A DNA stretch of 64,000 nt from Methylobacterium fujisawaense (GTDB taxonomy: Bacteria > Pseudomonadota > Alphaproteobacteria > Rhizobiales > Beijerinckiaceae). The notes beneath the pieces were generated by a model. That model had not been told where the DNA came from and did no database searches. It worked only from the letters and a program-made list of their open reading frames with translations. Positions 1-8,310 of this stretch are shown here, piece by piece. The stretch is from assembly GCF_014138435.1 (NCBI RefSeq), contig NZ_JACJIM010000001.1:186001-250000 (forward strand), in the 5' to 3' direction. Every line of letters starts with the position of its first letter. The first letter of the stretch is position 1. The translations under genes were made by a program, and so were the position numbers.

Positions 1-535
1 ACTTCAGGGTGATGGTCCGCGGCCCGATCCGGGCGCGGTCCCCGACATGCACGGCGCCGAGGACGATGGCGCCCGCCTCCAGCATCACGTCGTCGCCCAG
101 CACCGGAAGGCCCGGGCCGCCGCCGATATCCTGGTCCGGCTCCTTCAGCAGGCCGCCGATGGAGGCCTGGATGCCGAAGGCGGCGTCGCGGCCCACGGCG
201 CCGGCGATCACGGTCCCATAGGGCTGCGGCAGGAACAGGCCGCCGGCGATCCGGCTGGAGGGCGGGATGTCGGCGCCGGTCCACCAGCCGTTCACGAGCC
301 ACAGCAGCCACGCCGCCATCCGCCAGCCGCGCTCATGGGCATAGCGGGACAGGCGGTAGAGCCAGATCGCGTGGTAGCCCCGGCGAAAGGCCGCCGGCCC
401 GCAACCGCGGCGGCGCCAATGATCCCGATCGGCGGCCAGGGCGGCCCGCACCTCCCCCCATCGGAGGCGCCGTCCCGGCTCCGCTTCTGATCGGCGCGCG
501 AGACACAGGTCCGACCCAGCGGCTGTCTCGGACAT
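1..535 (-). CDS. Serine acetyltransferase-like hexapeptide acyltransferase (partial, 3' end outside window)
   Basis: The reading frame starts at ATG 535 (MSETAAGSD) and runs off the left edge, so about 178 residues are visible. A good GGAGG ribosome site (543-547) lies 7 nt upstream. The N-terminal part resembles the helical region of CysE-type serine acetyltransferases (ALAADRDHW, then GYHAIWLYRLSRY). The visible end shows left-handed beta-helix turns (VMLEAGAIVLGAVHVGDRAR). The family transfers acetyl groups from acetyl-CoA. Because the gene lies divergently beside a flippase and glycosyltransferases, I infer O-acetylation of a sugar or serine linked to exopolysaccharide rather than housekeeping cysteine synthesis. 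The class is well supported; the substrate is unknown. Confidence 0.8.
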   Translation of the reverse strand, partial: MSETAAGSDLCLARRSEAEPGRRLRWGEVRAALAADRDHWRRRGCGPAAFRRGYHAIWLYRLSRYAHERGWRMAAWLLWLVNGWWTGADIPPSSRIAGGLFLPQPYGTVIAGAVGRDAAFGIQASIGGLLKEPDQDIGGGPGLPVLGDDVMLEAGAIVLGAVHVGDRARIGPRTITLK

Positions 536-569
536 ACGCAGTCCTCCGGTTTTGCCAACGCGATAACTC

Positions 570-598
570 TGCAACCATAAATTGAGACACCGGTTGCA
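570..598. promoter_or_regulatory. Inverted repeat in the divergent EPS promoter region
   Basis: A 7-bp inverted repeat, TGCAACC (570-576) and GGTTGCA (592-598), is separated by a 15-bp AT-rich spacer. It sits between the divergent acetyltransferase and flippase starts, in the most AT-rich stretch nearby. It could be an operator or promoter element for the EPS genes. No regulator is identified. Confidence 0.35.
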
Positions 599-662
599 AG
601 CCATACGCAGCATGCCACGATGCAATCGTAGGTCGCAGTTTTCAGTCAGACGTCACCGAGAG

Positions 663-2141
663 ATGATCCGCTTGGTAAACCGATTGTCGGGGCGCGGACG
701 GGCCGGCGGGCTCCGTTATGGTGCGAATCTGCTCGGGCAGGCTGCCGGCCGCGGCGTCTACCTTGCGGCAGGCCTCGCAGCCTTCGTGATGGTCGGGCAC
801 ATGGCCGGGCCGGCGGCCCTCGGTCGCTACGGCCTCGCCCTGGCGATCCTGGCGGTGGCGCTGATCGCGGCGGATTTCGGCACGACCCTGACCTTCGGGG
901 CGCGCCTCGGTGCGATCGAACCCGAGATGCGGGCGGCCGAGTTCGGCCGAATGCTGTCGGCGCGGCTCGTCCTCGGCCTCGGGACCGGCGCGGCGCTGCT
1001 CTGCATTCTGCCGATGCTGCCGGACGCCATCCAGCCCGCGCTGGCGCTGGCCGCCCTGCTGATGCCCCTCGCGGCCGCCCGCTTCCTCGACGCCCTGTTC
1101 CAGGTCTGCGGGCGGCCCGGCTGGTCCGTCTGGCCGGCGCTCGCCAACGCCGTCATTCTGATCGGCGGGACCGCTCTCGCGCTCCGGTTGCAGCTTCCGG
1201 AGGCGGCCCTGAGCCTTGTGGCGGTCGGCGCCGGCATCGCCTACGGCGCCGTGGGACTGGCGCTCGCGCTGCGCCTCGTGCCCGCCCGCCTCGCTCCCCT
1301 GCCGCAGGCCCTGGCGACCATCCGGGCCGCGGCGGGCGTGGGCGTCGCGAATGCCCTCGGTTCGCTCAACGGCCGGATCAGCCTCATGATGCTGGCTGCC
1401 TTCGCGGGCGCGGCCGAGCTCGGCCAGTTCACGGCCGGCTTCCGGTTCTTCGAGCTCGGGGCCGCGGTGGCGATCACCCTGTGTGCGCCGCTCGTGCCGG
1501 TCTTCGGACGGGCCGTCGGCCCCCTGGTGGACGGACGGCCGCGGACCGGGACGGCAGCGCTGCGGACCCGGGTTCGCACCGCGCTGGTCCCGATCCTGGC
1601 CGCCTCCTGCGCGGGAGCGGTGGCGGCCTGCGCCCTCGCGGAGCCGCTCGTGCGCCTCGCCTTCGGGCCGGACTTCCCCGGCGCCGTCCCGGTGCTGCGC
1701 ATCGCTACCGGGATGAGCGTCCTGCTGATCGCGGCCACGATCCTGTTCGCGGGCCTCGTGCCGCTGGGGCGGACCGGCTTCGCGGTGCGCGGGAGCGCGG
1801 CGGCCTGCGCCACCAACCTCATCGCCTGCACGCTGCTGATCCCCTGGAACTCCCTGCTCGGCGCGGCGCTCGCGGCGCTGCTCGCGGAGGCCGCGATGCT
1901 CCTCGTGCTGGCCCATGCCTTCTGGCGGCAGGCTGGACCGCCCCTGGCGCTGGCGGACATCCCGATCCTGGCTGCGCCGGGCCTCCTCACCGCCCTCGCC
2001 TGGGCGGCCGGCCCCGCCGCGCTGGCGCCCGGGACGGTCCCCGCCGTCGCGGCCGTCTCGGCCGCCCTGGTCGGGTGGCTGTGCCTGCGCCGCCCCCCGA
2101 CCGATCCCCTCCCCCTCCCGCTTCCGGAAGCCTCGTCATGA
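663..2141 (+). CDS. Polysaccharide flippase (Wzx/MATE-like membrane protein)
   Basis: A polytopic membrane protein of about 492 residues, made largely of hydrophobic helices (for example GVYLAAGLAAFVMVGHMAG and LALAILAVALIAADF), with the length and helix density of oligosaccharide flippases that move lipid-linked repeat units across the inner membrane. The start at ATG 663 (MIRLVNRLSG) is preferred because the frame upstream to 582 is arginine-rich and has no membrane or signal character. The stop overlaps the start of the next glycosyltransferase (ATGA), so the two are translationally coupled. Neighbouring glycosyltransferases and an acetyltransferase support a role in exopolysaccharide export. 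Family membership is inferred from topology and context more than from sharp motifs. Confidence 0.75.
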   Translation: MIRLVNRLSGRGRAGGLRYGANLLGQAAGRGVYLAAGLAAFVMVGHMAGPAALGRYGLALAILAVALIAADFGTTLTFGARLGAIEPEMRAAEFGRMLSARLVLGLGTGAALLCILPMLPDAIQPALALAALLMPLAAARFLDALFQVCGRPGWSVWPALANAVILIGGTALALRLQLPEAALSLVAVGAGIAYGAVGLALALRLVPARLAPLPQALATIRAAAGVGVANALGSLNGRISLMMLAAFAGAAELGQFTAGFRFFELGAAVAITLCAPLVPVFGRAVGPLVDGRPRTGTAALRTRVRTALVPILAASCAGAVAACALAEPLVRLAFGPDFPGAVPVLRIATGMSVLLIAATILFAGLVPLGRTGFAVRGSAAACATNLIACTLLIPWNSLLGAALAALLAEAAMLLVLAHAFWRQAGPPLALADIPILAAPGLLTALAWAAGPAALAPGTVPAVAAVSAALVGWLCLRRPPTDPLPLPLPEASS

Positions 2142-3079
2142 GCGATGATCCCGTGCTCTCGGTCATCATCCCGACCTACAACCGCGCCGACACGCTGCGC
2201 CTGTGCCTCTGGGCCTTCGATCGGCAAGAGACGGACGCGCCCTTTGAGATCGTGGTCTGCGACGACGGCTCGACGGACGGCACCGGAGCGGTCATCGACC
2301 GCGCCGTCGCCGCGGCCCGGATCCCGGTGGTCCATCTGCGCCAGGAGAATGCCGGCGCCAACGCCGCCCGCAACCGCGCCATTGCGGCGGCCCGGGGCGA
2401 GCGCCTCCTGATCGTCAACGACGACACCATCCCGGTGCCGGGCCTCGTCGAGGCGCACCGGCGCGCCCATGCGCGGCGGGGGGGACGGAGGACCGCGATC
2501 CTCGGGCGCATGACCATCGACCCGGCCCTGCCGTTCTCGCCGTTCTCGGCGCTTCACCACGACGCCTCCTACGATGCGCTCGCGGGCCGCGACGAGGTCG
2601 GCTGGGACGCGTTCCTGACCTGCAACGTCAGCGTCGACCGGGGCTTCCTGGAGGAGGCCGGGGGCTTCGACCCGAAGCTGTTCTGGCACGAGGATATCGA
2701 GCTCGGCGAGCGGCTGGTACGGCGCGGCATGCGCCTGTTCTACGCCCCCGAGGCGCTCGGCTATCACCATCACCTCCTGGACGAGGCGGCCTATCTGCGC
2801 ATCGCAGAGCGCGAGGGCGCAGCCCTGGTGCTGTGGTACCGCAAGCGCCCGGACCTCGTCGCGGATCTCGGCCGGCTCGGCCTGGTCGGGCCGCCGCCGC
2901 TCGGCGCGGCGGCACGCCACCGGGTTGCCGACCTCGCGATGCCGCAGGCCCTGCTGCCCGGCTGGCAGATGGCGGCCCGCGCGCTGACGCGGATCAGCCC
3001 GAAGGCCGGCCGCAGCGTGTGGCGCCGGCTGTTCCAGCGGCGCAAGCGGCTCGCCATCGCCCGGGCGCTCGCGGCATGA
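2138..3079 (+). CDS. Family 2 glycosyltransferase
   Basis: The 313-residue protein starts at an ATG overlapping the flippase stop. The GT-A fold is clear: VSVIIPTYNRADTL at the N-terminus, CDDGSTDGT for nucleotide-sugar binding, NAGANAARNRAI, the metal-binding region IVNDDTIP, and the acceptor-side acidic motif WHEDIELGERL. It should transfer a sugar from a nucleotide donor to a lipid-linked glycan on the cytoplasmic side. The C-terminal 60 residues are basic and may sit against the membrane. Its stop overlaps the next start, placing it in one operon with the flippase, the beta-helix lipoprotein and the GT4 enzyme. Donor and acceptor cannot be told from sequence. Confidence 0.88.
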   Translation: MSDDPVLSVIIPTYNRADTLRLCLWAFDRQETDAPFEIVVCDDGSTDGTGAVIDRAVAAARIPVVHLRQENAGANAARNRAIAAARGERLLIVNDDTIPVPGLVEAHRRAHARRGGRRTAILGRMTIDPALPFSPFSALHHDASYDALAGRDEVGWDAFLTCNVSVDRGFLEEAGGFDPKLFWHEDIELGERLVRRGMRLFYAPEALGYHHHLLDEAAYLRIAEREGAALVLWYRKRPDLVADLGRLGLVGPPPLGAAARHRVADLAMPQALLPGWQMAARALTRISPKAGRSVWRRLFQRRKRLAIARALAA

Positions 3080-4458
3080 GACAGCCCCGCACGATCCTCG
3101 GCAGCGCCCTCGCGGCGCTGGTCCTGCCGGTCCTGGCCGCCTGCGGCCCGGCCGGTGCGCAGGTGCAGCAGAACATCCTGGTCGATCCCGCCGGCGGCAC
3201 GAAGCCCGGCTACACCACGGTGGCGCGCCTCGCCGACGTGTCCTTCGCCACCCTCGGCCCCGGCTCGACCGTGCTGGTCCGCGGCGGCAGCTATGGCGAC
3301 GTCGTCTTCATCGGATCCCGCGGGACCGAGGCCGCGCCGGTCACGGTGGCGGCCGAAACCGGCACGCAACCGCGCCTGTCCAACTCGGTGGTGTTCGAGA
3401 ACGCCGCCTACGTGACGGTCACCGGCCTGACCGTGCAGGGCGCGGTGAATTCCGGCTTCATCATCCGCCGGGGGTCGAGCCACGTGACGGTCGCGGGCTC
3501 GACCGTGTCCCGGTCCGGCCTCGGCATCTGGATCGGCGACGGCGCGGGCGCCGGGCACCGGATCACCGGCAACACCCTCTCCGGCAACCAGACCCACGGC
3601 GTCGCCGTCGACGTCATCAACGCGCCCCCCGAGGACCCGAGCTACATCCTCGACAACACCGTGACCGGCAACGGCATCCACGGGATGGAGATCAACGGCT
3701 CCGGCTACGTGGTGGAGGGCAACCGGGTCTCGGGCAACGGCGTCGGGATGTCGGGCACCTCCGGCATCCACGTCTACGCCAAGGACGCCGCCCAGGACGC
3801 GGGCGACCGCAACACCATCCGGTACAACATCGTCACCGGCCAGAAGGAGACCACCGGCCAGGACGGCAACGGCATCCAGATCGACCAGTGGTGTGACGAC
3901 AACATCGTCGCGTTCAACGTCGCGGCCGACAATGACGGCGCCGGGATCAACCTGTTCGACGCCGGCTCCAACACGGTGGTGAACAATACGACCACCGGCA
4001 ACATGCGCGATTCCGGCGGCAAGCACGTCTATCGCGGCGAGATCGTGCTCGCCTCCGACTACACCAAGCAGGTCGACCGCACGTCGAACAACCGGGTGAT
4101 CAACAACATCGCCTACGCGACCCGGCCGAACGTGGCCGCGATCGTGGTCGAGGCGACCACCACCGACAACAACAACGCGATCGGCCCGAACTTCCTCGGC
4201 AGCGCCGTCGGCGCCCCGCTCTACCGCTGGGGCAATCAGGCCACCGGCGACGGGACGAGCCTGCCGCTCAACGGCCAGGGTCCCGACCTCACCGGCACGC
4301 CCGCCTTCCGCGATCCTGCAAGCCCGATGACCGGCGGCCTCGCCCTGACCGCCGCCCCCGCCCGCGCCGGCATCCCGCTCGGCGCCACCCGCGACATCGC
4401 CGGCCGGGCCTACGCCCCCGGGGAGGCCCCGACCTTCGGCGCCTACAGGAGCCCTTGA
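3076..4458 (+). CDS. Right-handed beta-helix lipoprotein (possible polysaccharide lyase or epimerase)
   Basis: The 460-residue protein begins with a lipoprotein signal (MRQPRTILGSALAALVLPVL, lipobox LAAC). It then contains many Asn/Gly-rich turns typical of parallel beta-helix (PbH1) repeats, such as ITGNTLSGNQTHGVAVDV, ILDNTVTGNGIHGMEING and VVEGNRVSGNGVGMSG. Proteins of this fold bind, cleave or epimerise polysaccharides. The lipobox predicts anchoring to a periplasm-facing or outer membrane leaflet. It overlaps the GT2 stop and is followed 1 nt after its own stop by the GT4 gene, so it belongs to the synthesis operon. I infer a role in trimming, modifying or holding the nascent exopolysaccharide. 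No catalytic residues can be assigned. Confidence 0.8.
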   Translation: MRQPRTILGSALAALVLPVLAACGPAGAQVQQNILVDPAGGTKPGYTTVARLADVSFATLGPGSTVLVRGGSYGDVVFIGSRGTEAAPVTVAAETGTQPRLSNSVVFENAAYVTVTGLTVQGAVNSGFIIRRGSSHVTVAGSTVSRSGLGIWIGDGAGAGHRITGNTLSGNQTHGVAVDVINAPPEDPSYILDNTVTGNGIHGMEINGSGYVVEGNRVSGNGVGMSGTSGIHVYAKDAAQDAGDRNTIRYNIVTGQKETTGQDGNGIQIDQWCDDNIVAFNVAADNDGAGINLFDAGSNTVVNNTTTGNMRDSGGKHVYRGEIVLASDYTKQVDRTSNNRVINNIAYATRPNVAAIVVEATTTDNNNAIGPNFLGSAVGAPLYRWGNQATGDGTSLPLNGQGPDLTGTPAFRDPASPMTGGLALTAAPARAGIPLGATRDIAGRAYAPGEAPTFGAYRSP

Positions 4459-4459
4459 T

Positions 4460-5587
4460 ATGCTTCGCATCGGCGTCGACGCGCACGTGCTCACCGGCAA
4501 GCCGCAGGGCAGCCGGACCTGGCTCGTGAACATCATCGGCCGGGCCGCCGCCCAGCACCCCGACGCCACCTACGTGGTCTATTCGGGCGATCCGGAGGCC
4601 TGCGCCCGCATCGTCTCGGGGGACAACATCGAGCACCGGCGGCTGCCGCGGGTCCCCGCGACCGTGCGGCTGACCCTGGTCTGGCCGTGGCTGTTCCTGC
4701 GGGATCGCCTGGACACGCTGCTCACCACCTACATCGCCCCGCCGCTGGTGCCGGGCGACCGGCAGGTGGTGGTGGTCCACGACATCCTGTTCGAGACCCA
4801 TCCCGAATTCTTTCCCTGGTCGATGCGCTGGCGGAACAAGATCCTGACTCGGCTCTCGGCCCGGCGCGCCAAGCTGGTTCTGACCATCTCCGACTACAGC
4901 CGCGACTCCATCGCCAAGGTCTACGGCATCGAACGCCACCGCATCGCCGAGGTGCGCTGCGGCTCGACCCCGCCGCAGGCGGTCTCGGAGCGGACCCCGC
5001 TTGCGGACGGGCGGCCGTACCTGCTCATGGTCGGCCGGCTGGAGCCGAGGAAGAATCTCGGTCTCGTCCTCGATGCCTTCGCGCGGCTGCCGGAGGGCGC
5101 GGCGCGGCTCATCGTGGTGGGCAAGGGTGACGGCGAGCGGCCCGAGACCCTGGACCGCCTCGCCCGGACGCCGGACGCGGTGCACATCGCCGGCATCGAC
5201 GACCGGGGGCTCTCCGACCTCTACGCCCGGGCCGCCGCCCTGGTCTTCCCGAGCCGCGGCGAGGGCTGGGGCATCCCGGTCCTCGACAGCCTCGCCCGGG
5301 GGACGCCGGTCATCGCCTCGAGCCTGACGGCCATCCCGGAGGCCGGCGGCAGCGCGGCGAGCTACTTCGACCCCGACGCCCCCGACCGGGTGGATCGGCT
5401 CGCCGAGCTGATGGGCGCGGCGATCGAGGGGCGGCTGCCCTTCGACGCGACCGCCGCCCGGGCCCATGCCGCGCGCCACGACTGGGACGGACCGGCCGCC
5501 ACCTTCGTGGACCTGATGCGCGGCAGCTTCACGGCCCGCACGCATCTCCGGGACCTGATCCTGGCTGCCCCGAACCTGCGGGGGTGA
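4460..5587 (+). CDS. Family 4 glycosyltransferase
   Basis: A 375-residue GT-B enzyme. The N-terminal domain opens with MLRIGVDAHVLTGKPQGSRTW. The C-terminal donor domain shows the GT4 hallmarks: LLMVGRLEPRKNLGLVLDAF, then LIVVGKGDGE, and the nucleotide-sugar site FPSRGEGWGIPVLDSLARG with its E-x7-type acidic spacing, followed by GTPVIAS. It should add a sugar to the growing lipid-linked glycan in the cytoplasm. The ATG lies one base after the stop of the beta-helix lipoprotein, so it is the last gene of the EPS operon. The next gene is convergent. Confidence 0.9.
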   Translation: MLRIGVDAHVLTGKPQGSRTWLVNIIGRAAAQHPDATYVVYSGDPEACARIVSGDNIEHRRLPRVPATVRLTLVWPWLFLRDRLDTLLTTYIAPPLVPGDRQVVVVHDILFETHPEFFPWSMRWRNKILTRLSARRAKLVLTISDYSRDSIAKVYGIERHRIAEVRCGSTPPQAVSERTPLADGRPYLLMVGRLEPRKNLGLVLDAFARLPEGAARLIVVGKGDGERPETLDRLARTPDAVHIAGIDDRGLSDLYARAAALVFPSRGEGWGIPVLDSLARGTPVIASSLTAIPEAGGSAASYFDPDAPDRVDRLAELMGAAIEGRLPFDATAARAHAARHDWDGPAATFVDLMRGSFTARTHLRDLILAAPNLRG

Positions 5588-5611
5588 CGCCAGCGGAGAC
5601 CGTCCGCCTGC

Positions 5612-6925
5612 TCATCGCGCGGCCCTCAATTGACCGACCACCGGACCCTCCGGCGCCTCGTCGGCGATGGGATCCCTGATCAGCGTCCAGTAGCCGAGCG
5701 CCGCCACCAGGGCGATCACCGCCCCGGTGATGAAGGCCATCGAGAAATGGCCCGTGCCGCCGACGATGAAGCCCGTCACGGTCGGCGCCAGGGCGCCGCC
5801 GATATAGCCGCCGAAATTCTGCATCGCGCCGAGCGACGCCGTGCAGCTGGCCGGCGCCGCCACGGAGGCCATCGCCCAGGCCGACGACGAGCTCACGTAG
5901 ACGAGGAAGAGCGAGGCCGAGATGCAGGCGATGGCGAGGGTGTCGCTCGGCGTCAGGGCCGCCACGACCGTGCAGGCGGCGGTCGCCACCAGGGATCCGA
6001 CCATCGGGATCTTGCGGCTGCGGATCGGGTCGACGCCCCGGCGGACCAGCATGTCGACCACGCGGCCGCCCAGGATCCCGCCCAGCACGCCGAAGGCGAA
6101 GGGGATCGAGCCGACGAGGCCGGTCTTCTGCAGGGTGAAGTGCCGCTCGATCTCAAGGTAGCTCGGCAGCCACGCGGTGTAGAGCCACGTCATGTAGATG
6201 CAGCCGAAATAGCCGACGATCATCCCCCAGCTGGTTCGGAACCCGAAGAGCCGGCGCCACGCGCTCCAGGTGACCGGGCGGCTGGCATTCGGGGCATCGC
6301 CCTCTTCCAGGAAGGCGCGCTCCCCCGGCGTCAGGTCGGTCTCGCGCGGGTTGCGGAAGACCCCGTAGACGATCGCGGCGAGCACGAGGCCGACCGCCCC
6401 CATGATCACGAACATCGCCCGCCAGCCGAAGCTCACCATGAGGAAGGTCAGCAGCGGCAGGGCCAGGAAGGTCCCGAGCGAGGAGGCGCAGTTCCAGATC
6501 CCCGTGGCGGTGCCGCGCTGGCGGATGTTGAACCAGTCGCGGGAGACCCGGGCGCAGGTCGGGAAATGCGGCGCCTCGCCGATCCCGAGCACGATCCGCG
6601 CGCTCACGAACTGCCAGAACGACGTCACCGCGCCGCCGAGCATCTGGCCGAACGACCAGCAGGTCAGGCCGAGCGTCAGCGTCAGGCGCGGTCCGAACCG
6701 GTCGGCGAGCACACCGGCCGGCAGCTGTGCGAAGGCGTAGGCCCAGAGGAAGGCCGAGAGCAGCAAGCCCATCTCGGGGATCGAGAGGCCGAGATCCTCC
6801 CGGATCAGCGGGTTGGCCACCGCCAGGGTGGCCCGGTCGACGTAGTTGACGACGCCCGCCGTCACGAGAAGGGCAAGCGAGATCGTCTGGATGCGGCGCA
6901 CGCGCGGCGTTGCGGCCAAGGCCAT
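5612..6925 (-). CDS. MFS transporter, anion:cation symporter (sugar acid/organic anion) type
   Basis: A 437-residue permease with twelve hydrophobic helices. The start ATG 6925 (MALAATPRV) is set by a GGGAGG site a few bases upstream; longer frames lack membrane character. Features of the ACS subfamily (galactonate, glucarate, hexuronate and phthalate transporters) include NYVDRATLAVANPLI in helix 1, the loop 2-3 motif LADRFGPRLTL, and GEAPHFPTCARVSRDWF after helix 4. It should import a carboxylated sugar or small organic acid with protons across the inner membrane. No catabolic genes adjoin it, so the substrate is unknown. It is convergent with the EPS operon. Confidence 0.85.
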   Translation of the reverse strand: MALAATPRVRRIQTISLALLVTAGVVNYVDRATLAVANPLIREDLGLSIPEMGLLLSAFLWAYAFAQLPAGVLADRFGPRLTLTLGLTCWSFGQMLGGAVTSFWQFVSARIVLGIGEAPHFPTCARVSRDWFNIRQRGTATGIWNCASSLGTFLALPLLTFLMVSFGWRAMFVIMGAVGLVLAAIVYGVFRNPRETDLTPGERAFLEEGDAPNASRPVTWSAWRRLFGFRTSWGMIVGYFGCIYMTWLYTAWLPSYLEIERHFTLQKTGLVGSIPFAFGVLGGILGGRVVDMLVRRGVDPIRSRKIPMVGSLVATAACTVVAALTPSDTLAIACISASLFLVYVSSSSAWAMASVAAPASCTASLGAMQNFGGYIGGALAPTVTGFIVGGTGHFSMAFITGAVIALVAALGYWTLIRDPIADEAPEGPVVGQLRAAR

Positions 6926-7105
6926 CGTATCCTCCCGGAATGGCGGGCCCCTTGAGGGTCTCCGTGGCCGGCCGGTCCTGTGCGACTCGTGGCGGCCCGG
7001 CACCATTCTGCACCGAACGCGGCCGGACGGAAGGTCCGCTACCCCTCGCCTCGCGGCGCCGGGCGTCGTAGACCGGCCGCTCCGTCATCCTTCGAGTCCG
7101 GACCG

Positions 7106-8257
7106 TTGCGCCTGATCCAGATCACCCACCACGACCTCGACGGCTACGGCGCCTCCACGGTCGCCGCCGCCTGCGCCACGGTCGAGCGCGTCGTCCACGT
7201 GCCCCGCTACAGCGATGTCGGCCCGGTCTTCGAGGACGAGATCAAGCGTCTCGGCCGCGCGGCGGAGCGCGAGATCCTGCTGATGACGGATCTCGGCCTG
7301 GAGGAGCAGACCATCGCGGGCCTGAGGAAGTTCGCCGCGATGAACCGGCGCCGGGAGGACGGGCAGAAGCACCGCCTCGTGGTCCTCGACCACCACGCCT
7401 CGTCCCTCGACCAGATGCGCCGGCTGGGCCTGGAGGCGACCGCCGATGCAGCGCGCCCGACGCTCCACCGGATCGATCTGGGCGATCCCGAGATCGCCGT
7501 GCTGATCGAGGACGACATCTGCGCTACGCGGATGACCTTCGAACACCGGGCCCTGTTCGCCACGCACGAACCCGCGACCGACCTGTCGAGCCTGCTCTCC
7601 GCGGTCGATGCCGTCGACCTCTGGCGCAAGGAGAGCCCGGCCTTCCGCGGCGGGCTCGCCCTGGACGAGTTGTTCTGGGAAGTCGTGTCGAGCTACGTGC
7701 CGGTCGGTCATCCCTGGCACGACCGGTTCGTGTCCGACATCCTGCTCGCGGCCGCCGCCTCCCTGCGGGACGGCGCCAACCCGGCCGAACTCGAGCGGCG
7801 CGCCTCGGAGATCCGCACCGGCGTGGTCGACGCCCTGCTGCGCGAGGCGCCCGACGACGATCCGACGCTGACCACGCGCATGCGCCTCGCCCGGGCCCTC
7901 GCCCGCTCGGACGCCCTGTTCCGCCCGCTGAAGGACGGCACCCTCCTGTCCTTCGCCCTCGACTCGGGCACCTTCCAGCGGGTCTCCGACCTGATCATGG
8001 ATGCGGGCCGCGCCAAGCGCGTGGTCAACGTCCAGCGGATGGGCACGCTGTCGTTCCGCTCCAACGACGGCACGGCGCTCGACGGCGCCCGCCTGTTCCG
8101 CGGCGGCGGCCACCGCGACGCGGCGGGCGGCCGGCTCCAGAGCGGCTCGGCCTTCTCGATGGCGGACGCGATCGCGCAGGTGGAGCCGGTGCTGAACCCG
8201 GAGAAGCCCGCGGGTTCCGACAGCCCGTTCGCGGCGCTCAAGAACTGGAAGGGGTGA
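7106..8257 (+). CDS. DHH family phosphoesterase (NrnA/GdpP-like)
   Basis: A protein of about 383 residues with a DHH domain (ITHHDLDGYGAST, then LMTDLG, then VVLDHHAS) and a C-terminal DHHA1 domain (LFRGGGHRDAAGG, the GGGH substrate loop). This family uses two Mn ions to hydrolyse phosphodiesters in short RNAs, pAp or cyclic dinucleotides. The most likely start is TTG 7106 (LRLIQITHHD), because the DHH strand begins immediately and the frame upstream is low-complexity arginine-rich. A GTG or ATG further upstream cannot be excluded. It stands alone, divergent from the MFS gene, and is convergent with lptB through a hairpin. The exact substrate is not determined. Confidence 0.82.
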   Translation: MRLIQITHHDLDGYGASTVAAACATVERVVHVPRYSDVGPVFEDEIKRLGRAAEREILLMTDLGLEEQTIAGLRKFAAMNRRREDGQKHRLVVLDHHASSLDQMRRLGLEATADAARPTLHRIDLGDPEIAVLIEDDICATRMTFEHRALFATHEPATDLSSLLSAVDAVDLWRKESPAFRGGLALDELFWEVVSSYVPVGHPWHDRFVSDILLAAAASLRDGANPAELERRASEIRTGVVDALLREAPDDDPTLTTRMRLARALARSDALFRPLKDGTLLSFALDSGTFQRVSDLIMDAGRAKRVVNVQRMGTLSFRSNDGTALDGARLFRGGGHRDAAGGRLQSGSAFSMADAIAQVEPVLNPEKPAGSDSPFAALKNWKG

Positions 8258-8271
8258 GGCGCGGCCGCCTC
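8256..8271. terminator. Hairpin between convergent DHH gene and lptB
   Basis: A perfect 6-bp stem (GAGGCG / CGCCTC) with a CGGC loop starts inside the TGA of the DHH gene. It has no T-tract on the plus strand. It may stop transcription from either side, but the evidence is only the stem and the convergent layout. Confidence 0.35.
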
Positions 8272-8310
8272 CGCCCCGTCTTCGCTCCCCTCGTAATGGC
8301 GAAGTCCGGC

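Noticed and set aside
642..1916. Long arginine/glutamine-rich open frame on the minus strand
   Set aside because: It is the antisense shadow of the flippase gene. GC-rich codons leave few stops on the opposite strand, and the translation has no membrane, domain or codon-bias support.
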